46,245 nucleotides of DNA from Bacteroidota bacterium (GCA_024280115.1 JAJRQT010000061.1:1-46245); one strand, 5' to 3'; shown: positions 7,949 through 16,668, numbered from the stretch's first letter. Program-made: numbers and translations. Notes: a model not told the origin generated them from the sequence alone.

Positions 7949-8002
7949 CAGGGCTTCGTTTCACTTCGCCCTGGGCTTATACCTTGAATCCTTTCAGGAT
8001 TC
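7949..8002. repeat. REP-like hairpin pair, 5' side of the RAYT gene
   Basis: CAGGGC at 7949-7954 pairs with GCCCTG at 7968-7973, and the whole 25 bp hairpin is an exact inverted copy of 7355-7379. A second hairpin, GAATCCT-ttc-AGGATTC, follows at 7986-8002, corresponding in position to the small second hairpin on the other side. The pair frames the transposase gene as mirrored REP units. Confidence 0.85.
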
Positions 8003-8118
8003 TAACAAAACATTTTCAATTTCTTCTCAAATCAAAATTACCATCAGTAGTCTAAAGAGACAACTTCGTTGCTGAACCTTTCTGCATGAGGCACAGGCTA
8101 TCTAACTAAATAAATAAG

Positions 8119-9069
8119 TTATTCAATCCCCAACAAAATCTGTTTCAGCACCGCCTGGGCTGCAAATTCCCTGTTGGCTGCTTCCTGGATGACGATCGAG
8201 CTATCACTATCAATGACACCATCGCTTACCACCACATTCCTTCTCACAGGCAAACAATGCATGAATTTTCCATGGTTTGTCAACTCCATTTTTCGCTCAT
8301 CGACCATCCAGTTTTCATCGGTCGAAAGAACTTTTCCATAGTCCTCGTATGATGACCAGTTCTTGGCGTAGATAAAATCAGCCCCCTTGTATGCCTCATC
8401 GGGGTCATGGATTATGGATGCTTTTCCGGTAAATTCTTTCGAAAGATCGTATCCCTTAGGATTGGCAATCACAAAATCATAATCTGTCCTGTTCATCCAT
8501 TCGGCAAACGAATTGCCCACCGACTGAGGCAATGCCCGAAGATGGGGTGCCCAGGTCAATACCACCTTTGGTCGCTCGACTTGCTTTGTTTCTTCGATGG
8601 TCAGCACATCGGCAAGGCTCTGGCATGGGTGGACTGTTGCAGATTCCAGACTGATAATCGGCACTCCGGCATATTTCACAAATTCATTGATCACATGATC
8701 CTTATAATCCAGTTCGCGATCCTTTAGCGAAGGGAAAGACCGCAGGCCAATGATATCGCAATAGGCGCCGACCACTGCTGCCGCCTCTTTGATGTGTTCT
8801 GCCTTGTCGCCATTCATAATCACACCCTCTTCAGTTTCCAGGGCCCAGCCTTCGCCACTGAAATTCATCACCATCACATCCATGCCGAGGTTAAGGCCGG
8901 CTTTTTGGGTACTTAGCCTCGTCCTGAGACTTGGGTTCATAAAGATCAATCCCAAGGTTTTGTTTTTTCCCAACGTGTGATCCGCCCGTGGGTTTTGCTT
9001 GCACTGCATGGCTTCCCTCACCAGGGCATCGACATCATCGACATCGTGAATATTTATAAAATTTTTCAT
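8119..9069 (-). CDS. argF': N-succinylornithine / N-acetylornithine carbamoyltransferase (ArgF')
   Basis: The 316-residue enzyme transfers a carbamoyl group to an N-acylated ornithine rather than to free ornithine. The carbamoyl-phosphate site is MNPSLRTRLSTQKA (about 44-57), the HPCQSLAD motif is near 147-154, and the ornithine-side loop is HCLPVRRN near residues 274-281, the form found in Bacteroidota SOTCases rather than in OTCases. At residue 90, where from memory Bacteroides fragilis SOTCase has a Pro and Xanthomonas AOTCase has a Glu that set acyl preference, this protein has Ala (NGDKAEHIKEA). The gene is isolated from argC by 102 bp and from argB by a 2.3 kb accessory insert. Succinyl versus acetyl preference is not decided by the sequence alone. 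Confidence 0.92.
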   Translation of the reverse strand: MKNFINIHDVDDVDALVREAMQCKQNPRADHTLGKNKTLGLIFMNPSLRTRLSTQKAGLNLGMDVMVMNFSGEGWALETEEGVIMNGDKAEHIKEAAAVVGAYCDIIGLRSFPSLKDRELDYKDHVINEFVKYAGVPIISLESATVHPCQSLADVLTIEETKQVERPKVVLTWAPHLRALPQSVGNSFAEWMNRTDYDFVIANPKGYDLSKEFTGKASIIHDPDEAYKGADFIYAKNWSSYEDYGKVLSTDENWMVDERKMELTNHGKFMHCLPVRRNVVVSDGVIDSDSSIVIQEAANREFAAQAVLKQILLGIE

Positions 9070-9171
9070 ATTAATGCTTAAATGCTATAATGTGTGAATG
9101 CTGATATGTGAAAACGTATTTTTATATAGATTGATTCTCTCATTTGTGCATTCTATCATTCTCTCATTTTA

Positions 9172-10152
9172 TTAAAACGCTACCGCCTTCAAATATAATC
9201 CAGCTCTTTCGTCCAGCCCACACATCAGGTTCATATTCTGGACTGCCTGCCCTGAAGCTCCTTTGATCAGGTTGTCGATGGCAGAGAGAATAAATGCTTT
9301 TTTCCCATGCTTTTCGATGTGCAGCAAGCCTTTGTTGGTATTCACCACCTGCTTCAAATCTATGTTTTCATCAGAAATATGGACAAACGGATAAGGCTCA
9401 TAATAATCCTTGAATAGGGATATCAACTCCCGCTCACTCAAATCCGTATCCATATAAATTGACGCCAGGATACCCCTGGTAAAATTTCCTCTAAAAGGGA
9501 TAAAGTTGATTTCCTGCTCAAAACCACTTTGCCAACTTGCAATGCTCTGACCTATCTCCAACAAATGCTGGTGCTGGAATGCTTTATACACAGAAATATT
9601 ATTATTTCTCCAGGAAAAATGAGACATCGCTGTTGGCTTTTGTCCGGCTCCAGTAGAGCCAGTTATGGCACTAATATGAATCTCACTATTCAATATTCCC
9701 GCTTTACCCATTGGGATTAATCCAAGCTGAATGCAGGTAGCAAAGCAACCCGGATTAGCTATATTTTTCGCGGTTTTAATAGCTTCATATTCCGCCTCTA
9801 CCAATCCATAAGTAAATGATCTTGAATGATTTGATTCCCCTATTCTAAAGTCCTGACTTAAGTCAATAACTTTCACCTCATCTCTAACTTTGTACTCGTC
9901 CAGAAAAAGCTTCGATTGTCCGTGACCCGAACATAGAAATAGCACATCAATCTCAGAATCATCAAAGTCATCGGTGAAGGTCATCTCCGTTTCTCCAATC
10001 AAATCACTATGCACTTTGTAAAAAGAATTGCCACCATTGCTGGAGCTGTGGACGAAGGTCAATTCTGCCTCCGGGTGATTGAGCATAATCCGAATTAACT
10101 CTCCTCCAGTATATCCCGCGCCTCCGATAACACCAACTTTAACTTTGCTCAT
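9172..10152 (-). CDS. argC: N-acetyl-gamma-glutamyl-phosphate reductase
   Basis: The 326-residue enzyme reduces the acylglutamyl phosphate made by ArgB to the semialdehyde with NADPH. It has the nucleotide-binding GGAGYTGGEL at residues 10-19 and the catalytic Cys136 in NPGCFATC, followed by GSTGAGQKP. Length fits the short type-1 ArgC. Its start overlaps the end of argG by 14 bp, so the two are translationally coupled. In many Bacteroidota argD follows argC; here a 102 bp gap and argF' follow instead. Confidence 0.95.
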   Translation of the reverse strand: MSKVKVGVIGGAGYTGGELIRIMLNHPEAELTFVHSSSNGGNSFYKVHSDLIGETEMTFTDDFDDSEIDVLFLCSGHGQSKLFLDEYKVRDEVKVIDLSQDFRIGESNHSRSFTYGLVEAEYEAIKTAKNIANPGCFATCIQLGLIPMGKAGILNSEIHISAITGSTGAGQKPTAMSHFSWRNNNISVYKAFQHQHLLEIGQSIASWQSGFEQEINFIPFRGNFTRGILASIYMDTDLSERELISLFKDYYEPYPFVHISDENIDLKQVVNTNKGLLHIEKHGKKAFILSAIDNLIKGASGQAVQNMNLMCGLDERAGLYLKAVAF

Positions 10153-11344
10153 TGCTTTCTTTTACTTTATTATAAATCATCACCTGATTGGAGAGCATTT
10201 TAGAAAAACCTTTCACATCTTCCCCTGTAAATCCTTTGTGCATTTCTCCATATGACCCAAATTCTGATGACATTAGATCATAGGTAGAATTAATACCAAT
10301 GGTCGTAAATCTGTATGGTTCAAGCTTTACAATCACATCACCCGTCACGTGGTCCTGGGTATCTTCCAGAAACTTCTCCACATTTCTCAACACAGGTTCC
10401 AAGAATTGTCCTTCGTGCACCAGCATACCATACCAACTGCCAAGCTGTTCTTTCCAATACTGTTGCCACTTGGTCAAAACGTGCTTTTCCAGCATGTGAT
10501 GTGCTTTTAAGATAATCAGGGGTGCGGCTGCCTCAAATCCTACCCGCCCTTTTATACCAATTATTGTATCGCCAATATGCATATCCCTTCCAATAGCATA
10601 TTCAGAGGCAATTGTACTCAGTTTTTGTATGGCATCAACCGGATTTTTAAATAACTCCTCATCCAACCCAATGAGTTCTCCTTTTTGAAATTTTAGTTTA
10701 ATAGTTCGCGCTTCATCTTTCACACACTGACTCGGATACGCATCATTGGGCAAGGTCTGATCAGATGTCAAAGTTTCCTTACCTCCTACGGAAGTTCCCC
10801 AGATGCCCTGATTGATTGAATATTGGGTTTTTGACCAATCCATCTCAACGCCTTTGCTTTTCAGATATTCAATTTCCTGTTCACGAGACAATTTCATGTC
10901 TCTAATCGGTGTAATTATTTCCACTCCGGGAATCATGATATTGAAGATCATATCAAAGCGAACCTGGTCATTCCCCGCACCGGTACTTCCATGAGCGACG
11001 GCATCAGCATCAATCTTTTTAGCATATTCCGCAATAGCTTTTGCCTGAAAAACCCGCTCTGCGCTTACTGAAAGTGGGTAGGTATTATTTCTTAGCGTAT
11101 TTCCAAAAATCAAATATTTGATGCAATTCCGGTAAAATTCATCTGTTGCCTTGATGCTTTCATGCCTTGTTACGCCCATTTGGTAGGCCTTTTCCTCAAC
11201 TTTTTTTAATTCGTTTTTCGAAAATCCTCCTGTGTCCACTAAAACGGAATGAACAATATATCCCTTATCTTCAGCCAGATATTTTACACAATACGAAGTG
11301 TCCAATCCACCGCTATACGCGAGTACTACTGTTTTTTTACTCAT
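10139..11344 (-). CDS. argG: Argininosuccinate synthase
   Basis: The 401-residue enzyme joins citrulline and aspartate using ATP. The ATP-pyrophosphatase P-loop is VLAYSGGLDTSY near residues 7-18; AHGSTGAGNDQVRF near 117-130 and YSINQGIWGTS are typical of the family. It lies 12 bp downstream of the GNAT gene and overlaps argC by 14 bp, so it is the second gene of the minus-strand arginine operon. Confidence 0.97.
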   Translation of the reverse strand: MSKKTVVLAYSGGLDTSYCVKYLAEDKGYIVHSVLVDTGGFSKNELKKVEEKAYQMGVTRHESIKATDEFYRNCIKYLIFGNTLRNNTYPLSVSAERVFQAKAIAEYAKKIDADAVAHGSTGAGNDQVRFDMIFNIMIPGVEIITPIRDMKLSREQEIEYLKSKGVEMDWSKTQYSINQGIWGTSVGGKETLTSDQTLPNDAYPSQCVKDEARTIKLKFQKGELIGLDEELFKNPVDAIQKLSTIASEYAIGRDMHIGDTIIGIKGRVGFEAAAPLIILKAHHMLEKHVLTKWQQYWKEQLGSWYGMLVHEGQFLEPVLRNVEKFLEDTQDHVTGDVIVKLEPYRFTTIGINSTYDLMSSEFGSYGEMHKGFTGEDVKGFSKMLSNQVMIYNKVKESNEQS

Positions 11345-11356
11345 GATTAAAAAGTG

Positions 11357-12004
11357 TTATTTTTTGATATTATTATTATTAAATTTCTTTAGCAGGTAAA
11401 TTCTTTTTGCTTTGAGCCATTTGGCGTATTTACCTTTATAATCTTTAAATTTCTTTTTTTGATGTTTATACTTTACTACCGGATTATACAACATTCCGGT
11501 ACACAAACAATGTTTTCTATTTGTCCTGGTTAATATGTCGTAATTTATACAACTCTGACAACCTTTCCAGAATTCTTCATTATCAGAAAGTTCGGAAAAT
11601 GTAACCGGTCGGTATCCAAGCTCTGAATTTATTTTCATCACAGCAAGACTGGTTGTCAGTCCAAAAAGTTTGGCATTGGGAAATTTCTCTCTTGAAAGTT
11701 CAAAAGCCTTGCGTTTTACCTTCATGGCCAGCCCCATTTTTCTGAACTTCTCAGCAACGATCAGTCCTGAATTTGCCGCAAATTTTTCTCCCCAGGACTC
11801 TATATAGCAAAAACCCGCAAATTCACCATCTTCCGAAATTGCAATTACAGCTTTCCCTTCTTCTATTTTATTTTTAATATATTCAGGAGATCTTTTCGCA
11901 ATTCCGGTCCCTCTCGCAGCAGCAGATGATTCTATCACCCGGCTTATTTCTTCTGAAAACTTATAATGTTCACTGGTTGCAACCAGCAATTGAAAATTTA
12001 TCAT
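11357..12004 (-). CDS. GNAT acetyltransferase, candidate N-acylglutamate synthase, with Cys cluster
   Basis: The 215-residue protein leads the arginine operon, 12 bp upstream of argG. Residues about 50-135 form a GNAT fold: an AVIAISEDGEFAGFCYIES strand pair, the acyl-CoA loop in LIVAEKFRKMGLAMKVKRKA (Arg/Gly near 88-91), and an ELGYRPVTF end strand. After the GNAT core come Cys149, Cys152, Cys166 and Cys168, spaced like a small zinc site, then a Lys-rich tail. Because no other enzyme for the first step (ArgA or ArgJ) is in the cluster, I infer that it acylates glutamate. The Cys module is unusual and its function is unknown; an unrelated acetyltransferase role remains possible. Confidence 0.7.
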   Translation of the reverse strand: MINFQLLVATSEHYKFSEEISRVIESSAAARGTGIAKRSPEYIKNKIEEGKAVIAISEDGEFAGFCYIESWGEKFAANSGLIVAEKFRKMGLAMKVKRKAFELSREKFPNAKLFGLTTSLAVMKINSELGYRPVTFSELSDNEEFWKGCQSCINYDILTRTNRKHCLCTGMLYNPVVKYKHQKKKFKDYKGKYAKWLKAKRIYLLKKFNNNNIKK

Positions 12005-12057
12005 TTATAGCAAAATGACTTTGTGAAAACTAAATGAAAATGGTGTTGATTTTGTGG

Positions 12058-12102
12058 AATTACCGCGTAGGTAATTATAATATATTTTAGCCCCGAAAGG
12101 GC
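12058..12102 (-). promoter_or_regulatory. Double hairpin in the arginine operon leader
   Basis: AATTACC at 12058-12064 pairs with GGTAATT at 12070-12076 (7 bp stem, 5 nt loop), and GCCC at 12090-12093 pairs with GGGC at 12099-12102. Both would be in the 5' leader of the GNAT-argG-argC transcript if it starts near 12165. They may regulate the operon or may be dispersed REP-like palindromes; the CCCCGAAAGGG core looks like the latter. Confidence 0.35.
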
Positions 12103-12172
12103 CTCCTCCTGATAAGGTCAAGATAAATACTATTTGATAATATTAATTCCACTAACTATTAATTTGGGAGTA

Positions 12173-12180
12173 CAAAGTTA
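12173..12180 (-). promoter_or_regulatory. Candidate -7 element for the arginine operon
   Basis: On the minus strand this reads TAACTTTG, matching the Bacteroidota -7 consensus TAnnTTTG. It is about 170 bp upstream of the GNAT start. I see no good TTTG-type -33 box at the expected distance, so the call is tentative. Confidence 0.35.
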
Positions 12181-12245
12181 TAAATAATATATTTTTCAGC
12201 CTATAAATACTGATAAAAAGTTTCAGGGCACCGCTATTGATAGAA

Positions 12246-12749
12246 TTAAAAATATTTTCTATTGATGATTTCATTGAGGACAACAGCATCTCTGAAACCT
12301 TTCGGATTTCGAAGCATTTCCACATATTCATTTACGCCTTCTTCCTCAATTTTGAAATTTATATTTCTACCATAATCAAGAGTCGGTTTGCGATTAATAG
12401 CTTTTCCAGAACTATAAGTTGAACCTTTATAAGTACTGCGACCTTTGGGGCTTGTTTCAACCTTTATTTCAGGCACCGGTTTTTCATGAACTATTTCCTC
12501 AACGGGAAAAGCCTCCTTTTCTACATATTCTTCACCGGATAGATTTTTTTCAAATTCCTTCAGTATATCCTCAAAAGAGAATGCTTTTTTTCTTTGCGGA
12601 GCCTTCTTTGCTGGCTGAGGCGAATTTGTCTGCTGTGGATTTGCAGCAGATTTTTGCGGCGGATTTTGTTGTTTTTTACTTTTCAAAAACCTATTGACAA
12701 TGTAAAAGACAACAAAAATAATTGTTATTATAGTTTCAATATCTCCCAT
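12246..12749 (-). CDS. Small membrane-anchored hypothetical protein
   Basis: The 167-residue product begins with one transmembrane helix (about residues 4-20, ETIITIIFVVFYIVNRF). A long polar region rich in Lys, Pro, Gln and Asn follows, then a conserved-looking C-terminus, FRDAVVLNEIINRKYF, of a type common at the ends of small Bacteroidota proteins. It is divergent from smc, with 63 bp between the start codons. Function unknown. It could be co-transcribed with the arginine operon 241 bp downstream, but that leader carries its own promoter-like element. Confidence 0.7.
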   Translation of the reverse strand: MGDIETIITIIFVVFYIVNRFLKSKKQQNPPQKSAANPQQTNSPQPAKKAPQRKKAFSFEDILKEFEKNLSGEEYVEKEAFPVEEIVHEKPVPEIKVETSPKGRSTYKGSTYSSGKAINRKPTLDYGRNINFKIEEEGVNEYVEMLRNPKGFRDAVVLNEIINRKYF

Positions 12750-12776
12750 GTTGATTCAAATATATGAATATAATTT

Positions 12777-12784
12777 TATCTTTG
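12777..12784 (+). promoter_or_regulatory. Candidate smc promoter
   Basis: TATCTTTG matches the Bacteroidota -7 consensus, and a TTG lies at 12751-12753, about 23 bp upstream, as a possible -33 element. The smc ATG is 28 bp downstream. Confidence 0.5.
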
Positions 12785-12812
12785 CTGAATTTACAATATT
12801 TGAAAGTATTAA

Positions 12813-15800
12813 ATGCAACTCACAAGACTCGAAATTAAGGGATTTAAAAGCTTTGGAGATAAGGCAATAATCAACTTTGATGAAGGGATTACAGGAATCG
12901 TCGGACCAAATGGCTGCGGAAAATCCAATATAGTCGATGCAATAAGATGGGTACTCGGTGAACAGAAAATTAGCACCTTAAGATCAGAAAAACTGGAAAA
13001 TATTGTTTTTAACGGCACAAAAAAAAGAAAAGCCACCCAGCTTGCGGAAGTTTCGCTCAGCTTTAACAATACTAAAAACCTGCTCCCAGTTGAATATAAT
13101 GAGGTAACCATTACGCGTCGCTTTTATCGATCTGGAGAAAGCGAATACCAACTGAATGGCATTAACTGCAGATTGAAGGATATAACAAATTTATTTCTCG
13201 ATACCGGTATTTCTTCCAACAGTTATGCAATCATTGAATTGGCAATGGTTGATAATATCCTCAATGATAAGGAAAATTCCAGGAGACAGCTTTTTGAGGA
13301 AGCTGCCGGTATATCGAAATTTAAAATCAGAAAGAAAGAAACCCTTAAAAAACTCAGTGACACCGACATGGATCTTGAGCGGGTTGAAGACCTGCTTTTT
13401 GAAATTGAAAAGAACATGCGCTCACTGGAGCGCCAGGCGAGACAGGCAAAGCGGTATTATTCCATTAAGGAAGATTATAGAGTTTTTAGCGTAGAACTCG
13501 CTAAAAAAAGTATTGCAAAGCAGCAATCATCTCTCACGGTCATTAATAAACAAATAGAAAATGAAAAGGACCTGAAGCTGAGTCTGAATAAACAAATTTC
13601 CGAGGGAGATGCTGAGGTAGAAAAAGCAAAAGCAGACCTCATTCAGAAAGAAAAATTACTGGCGGGCAGGCAAAAAGCACTCAATGAGCATGTCGGTAAA
13701 ATTAGAAATTATGAAAGCGAAAAGAAGATAAAGCACGAAAGGCTCAGATTTCTGAATGATAAAAGTGATAGTTTTCGGGAGCAGCTTTCACAGGACAAGC
13801 AAAGTCTTGAACGAGCGTCATTTTCTGTTCAAAGCCTTAATCAGGAAAAGGATTCGGCTATAAAACTCCATGAGGAAATTACAGTCACAATTGAGTCGCT
13901 CAAAGAAGACCTCGAAGAACAAAAACAAAAGACCAATAGCCTCAATCATGAACATTCAGAATTAGATAAGAATTATCGAAATAAAAAGGACGAACTATAC
14001 AATACCTCCAAGGAGCTTGAAATAAAGGAAATTCAGATGAATTCTTTTAAATCTGAACTTGAAAAAACTACTTCTGATTCATCTGAAAAAACAGCCAATC
14101 TTGCCGAATTTGAAAACAAACTCAAACAACTAAATCAGGATATCTCGAGCAAAGAGAAAAATCTGAAAGCACTAAAATCTACTGAAGATCAGCTTCAAAA
14201 AACAATTAACTCAACAGAAAGAACTATTGAGGTCATAAGAGAGGAAAAACTACAGACAGGCAGAAAACTCGATGCACGACAAAATGAGTATAATCTCACA
14301 AAATCACTAGTTGACAATCTGGAGGGATTTCCTGAAGCGATAAAATTTCTGAAGAAAAAAGTAAACTGGAATAAAAACGCTCCACTACTTTCTGACATAA
14401 TTAGTTGTGATGAAAAGTTCAGGGTAACCATAGAAAATTACCTCGAGCCATTCATGAATTATTATATCGTGGAGAAAGAAGCTGAAGCTTATAACGCGAT
14501 CAACCTGCTGAATGATGCAGCGAAAGGTAAGGCGCACTTCTTCATTTTGAATAAGTTTGATAAGTATCATTCCAGAGACGCAAAGATTTTTGACAATGCC
14601 ATTCCTGCAACAGAAATCGTTGAATATGATACGAAATACAAACACCTGGTATCGCATATGCTCGATGGTGTTTATATTGTCACAGGGCCGGAATCCAGCA
14701 TTCCTGAAGACAGTGAAAGCGTATTTATTACTCAAAACGGTAAAGTAACTAAAAGAAAATTCAGTATATCCGGAGGCTCTGTTGGCCTGTTTGAAGGAAA
14801 ACGAATCGGTCGCGCTAAGAATTTGGAAAAACTTCAGGCAACTGTAAAGAAACTGCAAAAAAAGCTGGAAGATATTGAAGAAAATTTCAAGGATAAGCAA
14901 CAGGAACTAGACAAACTTAAATCTCAAACCAGGAAAATTCCTATCGAGAATCTTCAGAAGGAGATTAATCTGTTGAGACAGGAATTGGTCTCTTTTGAAA
15001 CCAGGCAGGAACAAATGGCCGGTTTGCTTAATAGCAATACTGTTCGGAAGGAAGATATTATTGAAAGCATTAGTAGTTTTGCTCATGACATAGAGCAACT
15101 TTCACCCGCTGCCGAAAAACTCAATGCTGAACTATCCCTTCAGAGCGAATCTTTACAAAAGTTAGGTGCAGAGCTCAGCATATGTAAAGAGTTGCTCGAT
15201 GAAAAATCCAGAAAGTTTAATGAAGAGAATATCCTTTATCATCAGCGGCAAAACAAAATAAACAGCCTTGACCAGGAGATTTCGTTTAAGGAAAGCGCCC
15301 GTCAAAGTACCCGGGAAAGGATAGAAAAAAATAGCAAGGATTTACAAAAGAATGAAACGGAGATTAAAAAACTGCTGGAAAGTAGTGAGATACAGGAAGA
15401 TGAGTTGATCAGTTTATACAAAGAAAAAGAGTCAATCGAAGCAGGGGTTAATGAAGCTGAAAAGGATTACTATGCCGGTCGTGGGCATATCGATGAGATT
15501 GAAAAGAATTTGAGATTGATTCATTCCAAAAAGGAAACTATTGATAATTTACTCATGGAGCTTCAAAACAAGGCGAATGAATTGAAGCTGGAGATGAATT
15601 CGGTGAAAGAACGATTGTCAGTAGAATTTGAAGTTGACCTTTCTGATCTTCAAAGTGAAGAAGATGTGCATAGTGAAATCTCAAAGCTATCAGAAGATGA
15701 GTTGCTGGAGAAAGTAGCCAAATTTAAGGGGATCCTCGAAAAAATAGGTCCCATAAATCCAATGGCTATGGAAGCTTACGATGAGATAAAAGAAAGGCAT

Positions 15801-16349
15801 GTATTCATCACAGAACAAAAGTCAGATTTGGAAAAAGCGAAAGAATCATTATTGACTACCATTGATGAAATTGATCTTGTTGCTAAAGAGACATTTTTAC
15901 AGGCATTTAATAAAATTAAAGAGAATTTCATTAGAGTTTTCCGGTCTTTATTCACAGAAGAGGACGATTGTGATTTAAAGTTGATGTCTCCTGATAATCC
16001 GCTTGAATCAAAAATTGAAATTATCGCTAAACCCAAAGGCAAAAAACCACTCACAATCAGCCAGCTTTCCGGCGGCGAAAAGACACTTACGGCTACAGCT
16101 TTACTATTCTCAATTTACCTGTTGAAACCAGCGCCATTTTGTATTTTTGATGAAGTCGATGCTCCATTAGATGATGCAAACATTGATAAGTTCAATAATA
16201 TTATTCGTAAATTTTCTGAAGAATCACAATTTATCATCGTCACGCACAATAAGCGAACAATGGCTAGCACGGATGTCATTTATGGCATTACCATGGTCGA
16301 ACAAGGAGTTTCGAGGGTCGTTCCTGTTGATTTAAGAGAATTGGAATAA
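12813..16349 (+). CDS. smc: Chromosome segregation ATPase SMC
   Basis: The 1178-residue protein is full length for bacterial SMC, which compacts and helps segregate the chromosome as a dimer with ScpA and ScpB. It has the Walker A motif GPNGCGKSN near residues 31-39, a long coiled coil (about 170-500), the hinge domain (about 510-660, including SGGSVGLFEGKRIGR at its end), a second coiled coil (about 670-1010), the ABC signature LSGGEKTL near 1082-1089 and the Walker B FCIFDEVDAPLDD near 1108-1120. No scp genes are in the window. It is transcribed alone from a divergent promoter region. Confidence 0.97.
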   Translation: MQLTRLEIKGFKSFGDKAIINFDEGITGIVGPNGCGKSNIVDAIRWVLGEQKISTLRSEKLENIVFNGTKKRKATQLAEVSLSFNNTKNLLPVEYNEVTITRRFYRSGESEYQLNGINCRLKDITNLFLDTGISSNSYAIIELAMVDNILNDKENSRRQLFEEAAGISKFKIRKKETLKKLSDTDMDLERVEDLLFEIEKNMRSLERQARQAKRYYSIKEDYRVFSVELAKKSIAKQQSSLTVINKQIENEKDLKLSLNKQISEGDAEVEKAKADLIQKEKLLAGRQKALNEHVGKIRNYESEKKIKHERLRFLNDKSDSFREQLSQDKQSLERASFSVQSLNQEKDSAIKLHEEITVTIESLKEDLEEQKQKTNSLNHEHSELDKNYRNKKDELYNTSKELEIKEIQMNSFKSELEKTTSDSSEKTANLAEFENKLKQLNQDISSKEKNLKALKSTEDQLQKTINSTERTIEVIREEKLQTGRKLDARQNEYNLTKSLVDNLEGFPEAIKFLKKKVNWNKNAPLLSDIISCDEKFRVTIENYLEPFMNYYIVEKEAEAYNAINLLNDAAKGKAHFFILNKFDKYHSRDAKIFDNAIPATEIVEYDTKYKHLVSHMLDGVYIVTGPESSIPEDSESVFITQNGKVTKRKFSISGGSVGLFEGKRIGRAKNLEKLQATVKKLQKKLEDIEENFKDKQQELDKLKSQTRKIPIENLQKEINLLRQELVSFETRQEQMAGLLNSNTVRKEDIIESISSFAHDIEQLSPAAEKLNAELSLQSESLQKLGAELSICKELLDEKSRKFNEENILYHQRQNKINSLDQEISFKESARQSTRERIEKNSKDLQKNETEIKKLLESSEIQEDELISLYKEKESIEAGVNEAEKDYYAGRGHIDEIEKNLRLIHSKKETIDNLLMELQNKANELKLEMNSVKERLSVEFEVDLSDLQSEEDVHSEISKLSEDELLEKVAKFKGILEKIGPINPMAMEAYDEIKERHVFITEQKSDLEKAKESLLTTIDEIDLVAKETFLQAFNKIKENFIRVFRSLFTEEDDCDLKLMSPDNPLESKIEIIAKPKGKKPLTISQLSGGEKTLTATALLFSIYLLKPAPFCIFDEVDAPLDDANIDKFNNIIRKFSEESQFIIVTHNKRTMASTDVIYGITMVEQGVSRVVPVDLRELE

Positions 16350-16462
16350 GCATTCGTTAGTATCTTTTCTTTTATAATTTTCTTTAAAAATCTGATTCTT
16401 CGATATAATGTGCACCTGGTTAATTCTGCTTGTTAATAAACTATTTTCTTCTTAAGTGATGA

Positions 16463-16668
16463 CTTTTACTTTCAAGCCCGGCCTCATCAAAATCCCGTCA
16501 AGAAAATTATCTTGAAAAGTGTTAAGAAAGAATTGTTGTTTGAGCATTGGGAAGAAAGGTGCGGCTGGGCGAGTTTCAATTCTTTTAGCTTTTCAAGATA
16601 ATTTTTAGAGATTTTTATGCAGCCTTGAATTCTTTGTTTACTTTCTGTTTCAAGACAGAAAGTAAAAG
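16463..16668. repeat. Imperfect inverted-repeat element between smc and pgi
   Basis: The 570 bp gap between smc and pgi holds a nested palindromic structure. AAAATTATCTTGAAAAG at 16503-16519 is the exact reverse complement of 16589-16605, with a further match of AAGAATTG inside. An outer CTTTTACTTTC near 16464-16474 matches GAAAGTAAAAG near 16658-16668. A separate hairpin, TTTACTTTCTGT-ttcaag-ACAGAAAGTAAA, lies at 16638-16665. A 90-codon minus-strand frame over this stretch (16487-16759) looks like a by-product of the repeat, not a gene. A MITE-like or dispersed repeat is the best guess. The first 110 bp after smc and the 210 bp before the pgi promoter show nothing else. Confidence 0.6.
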
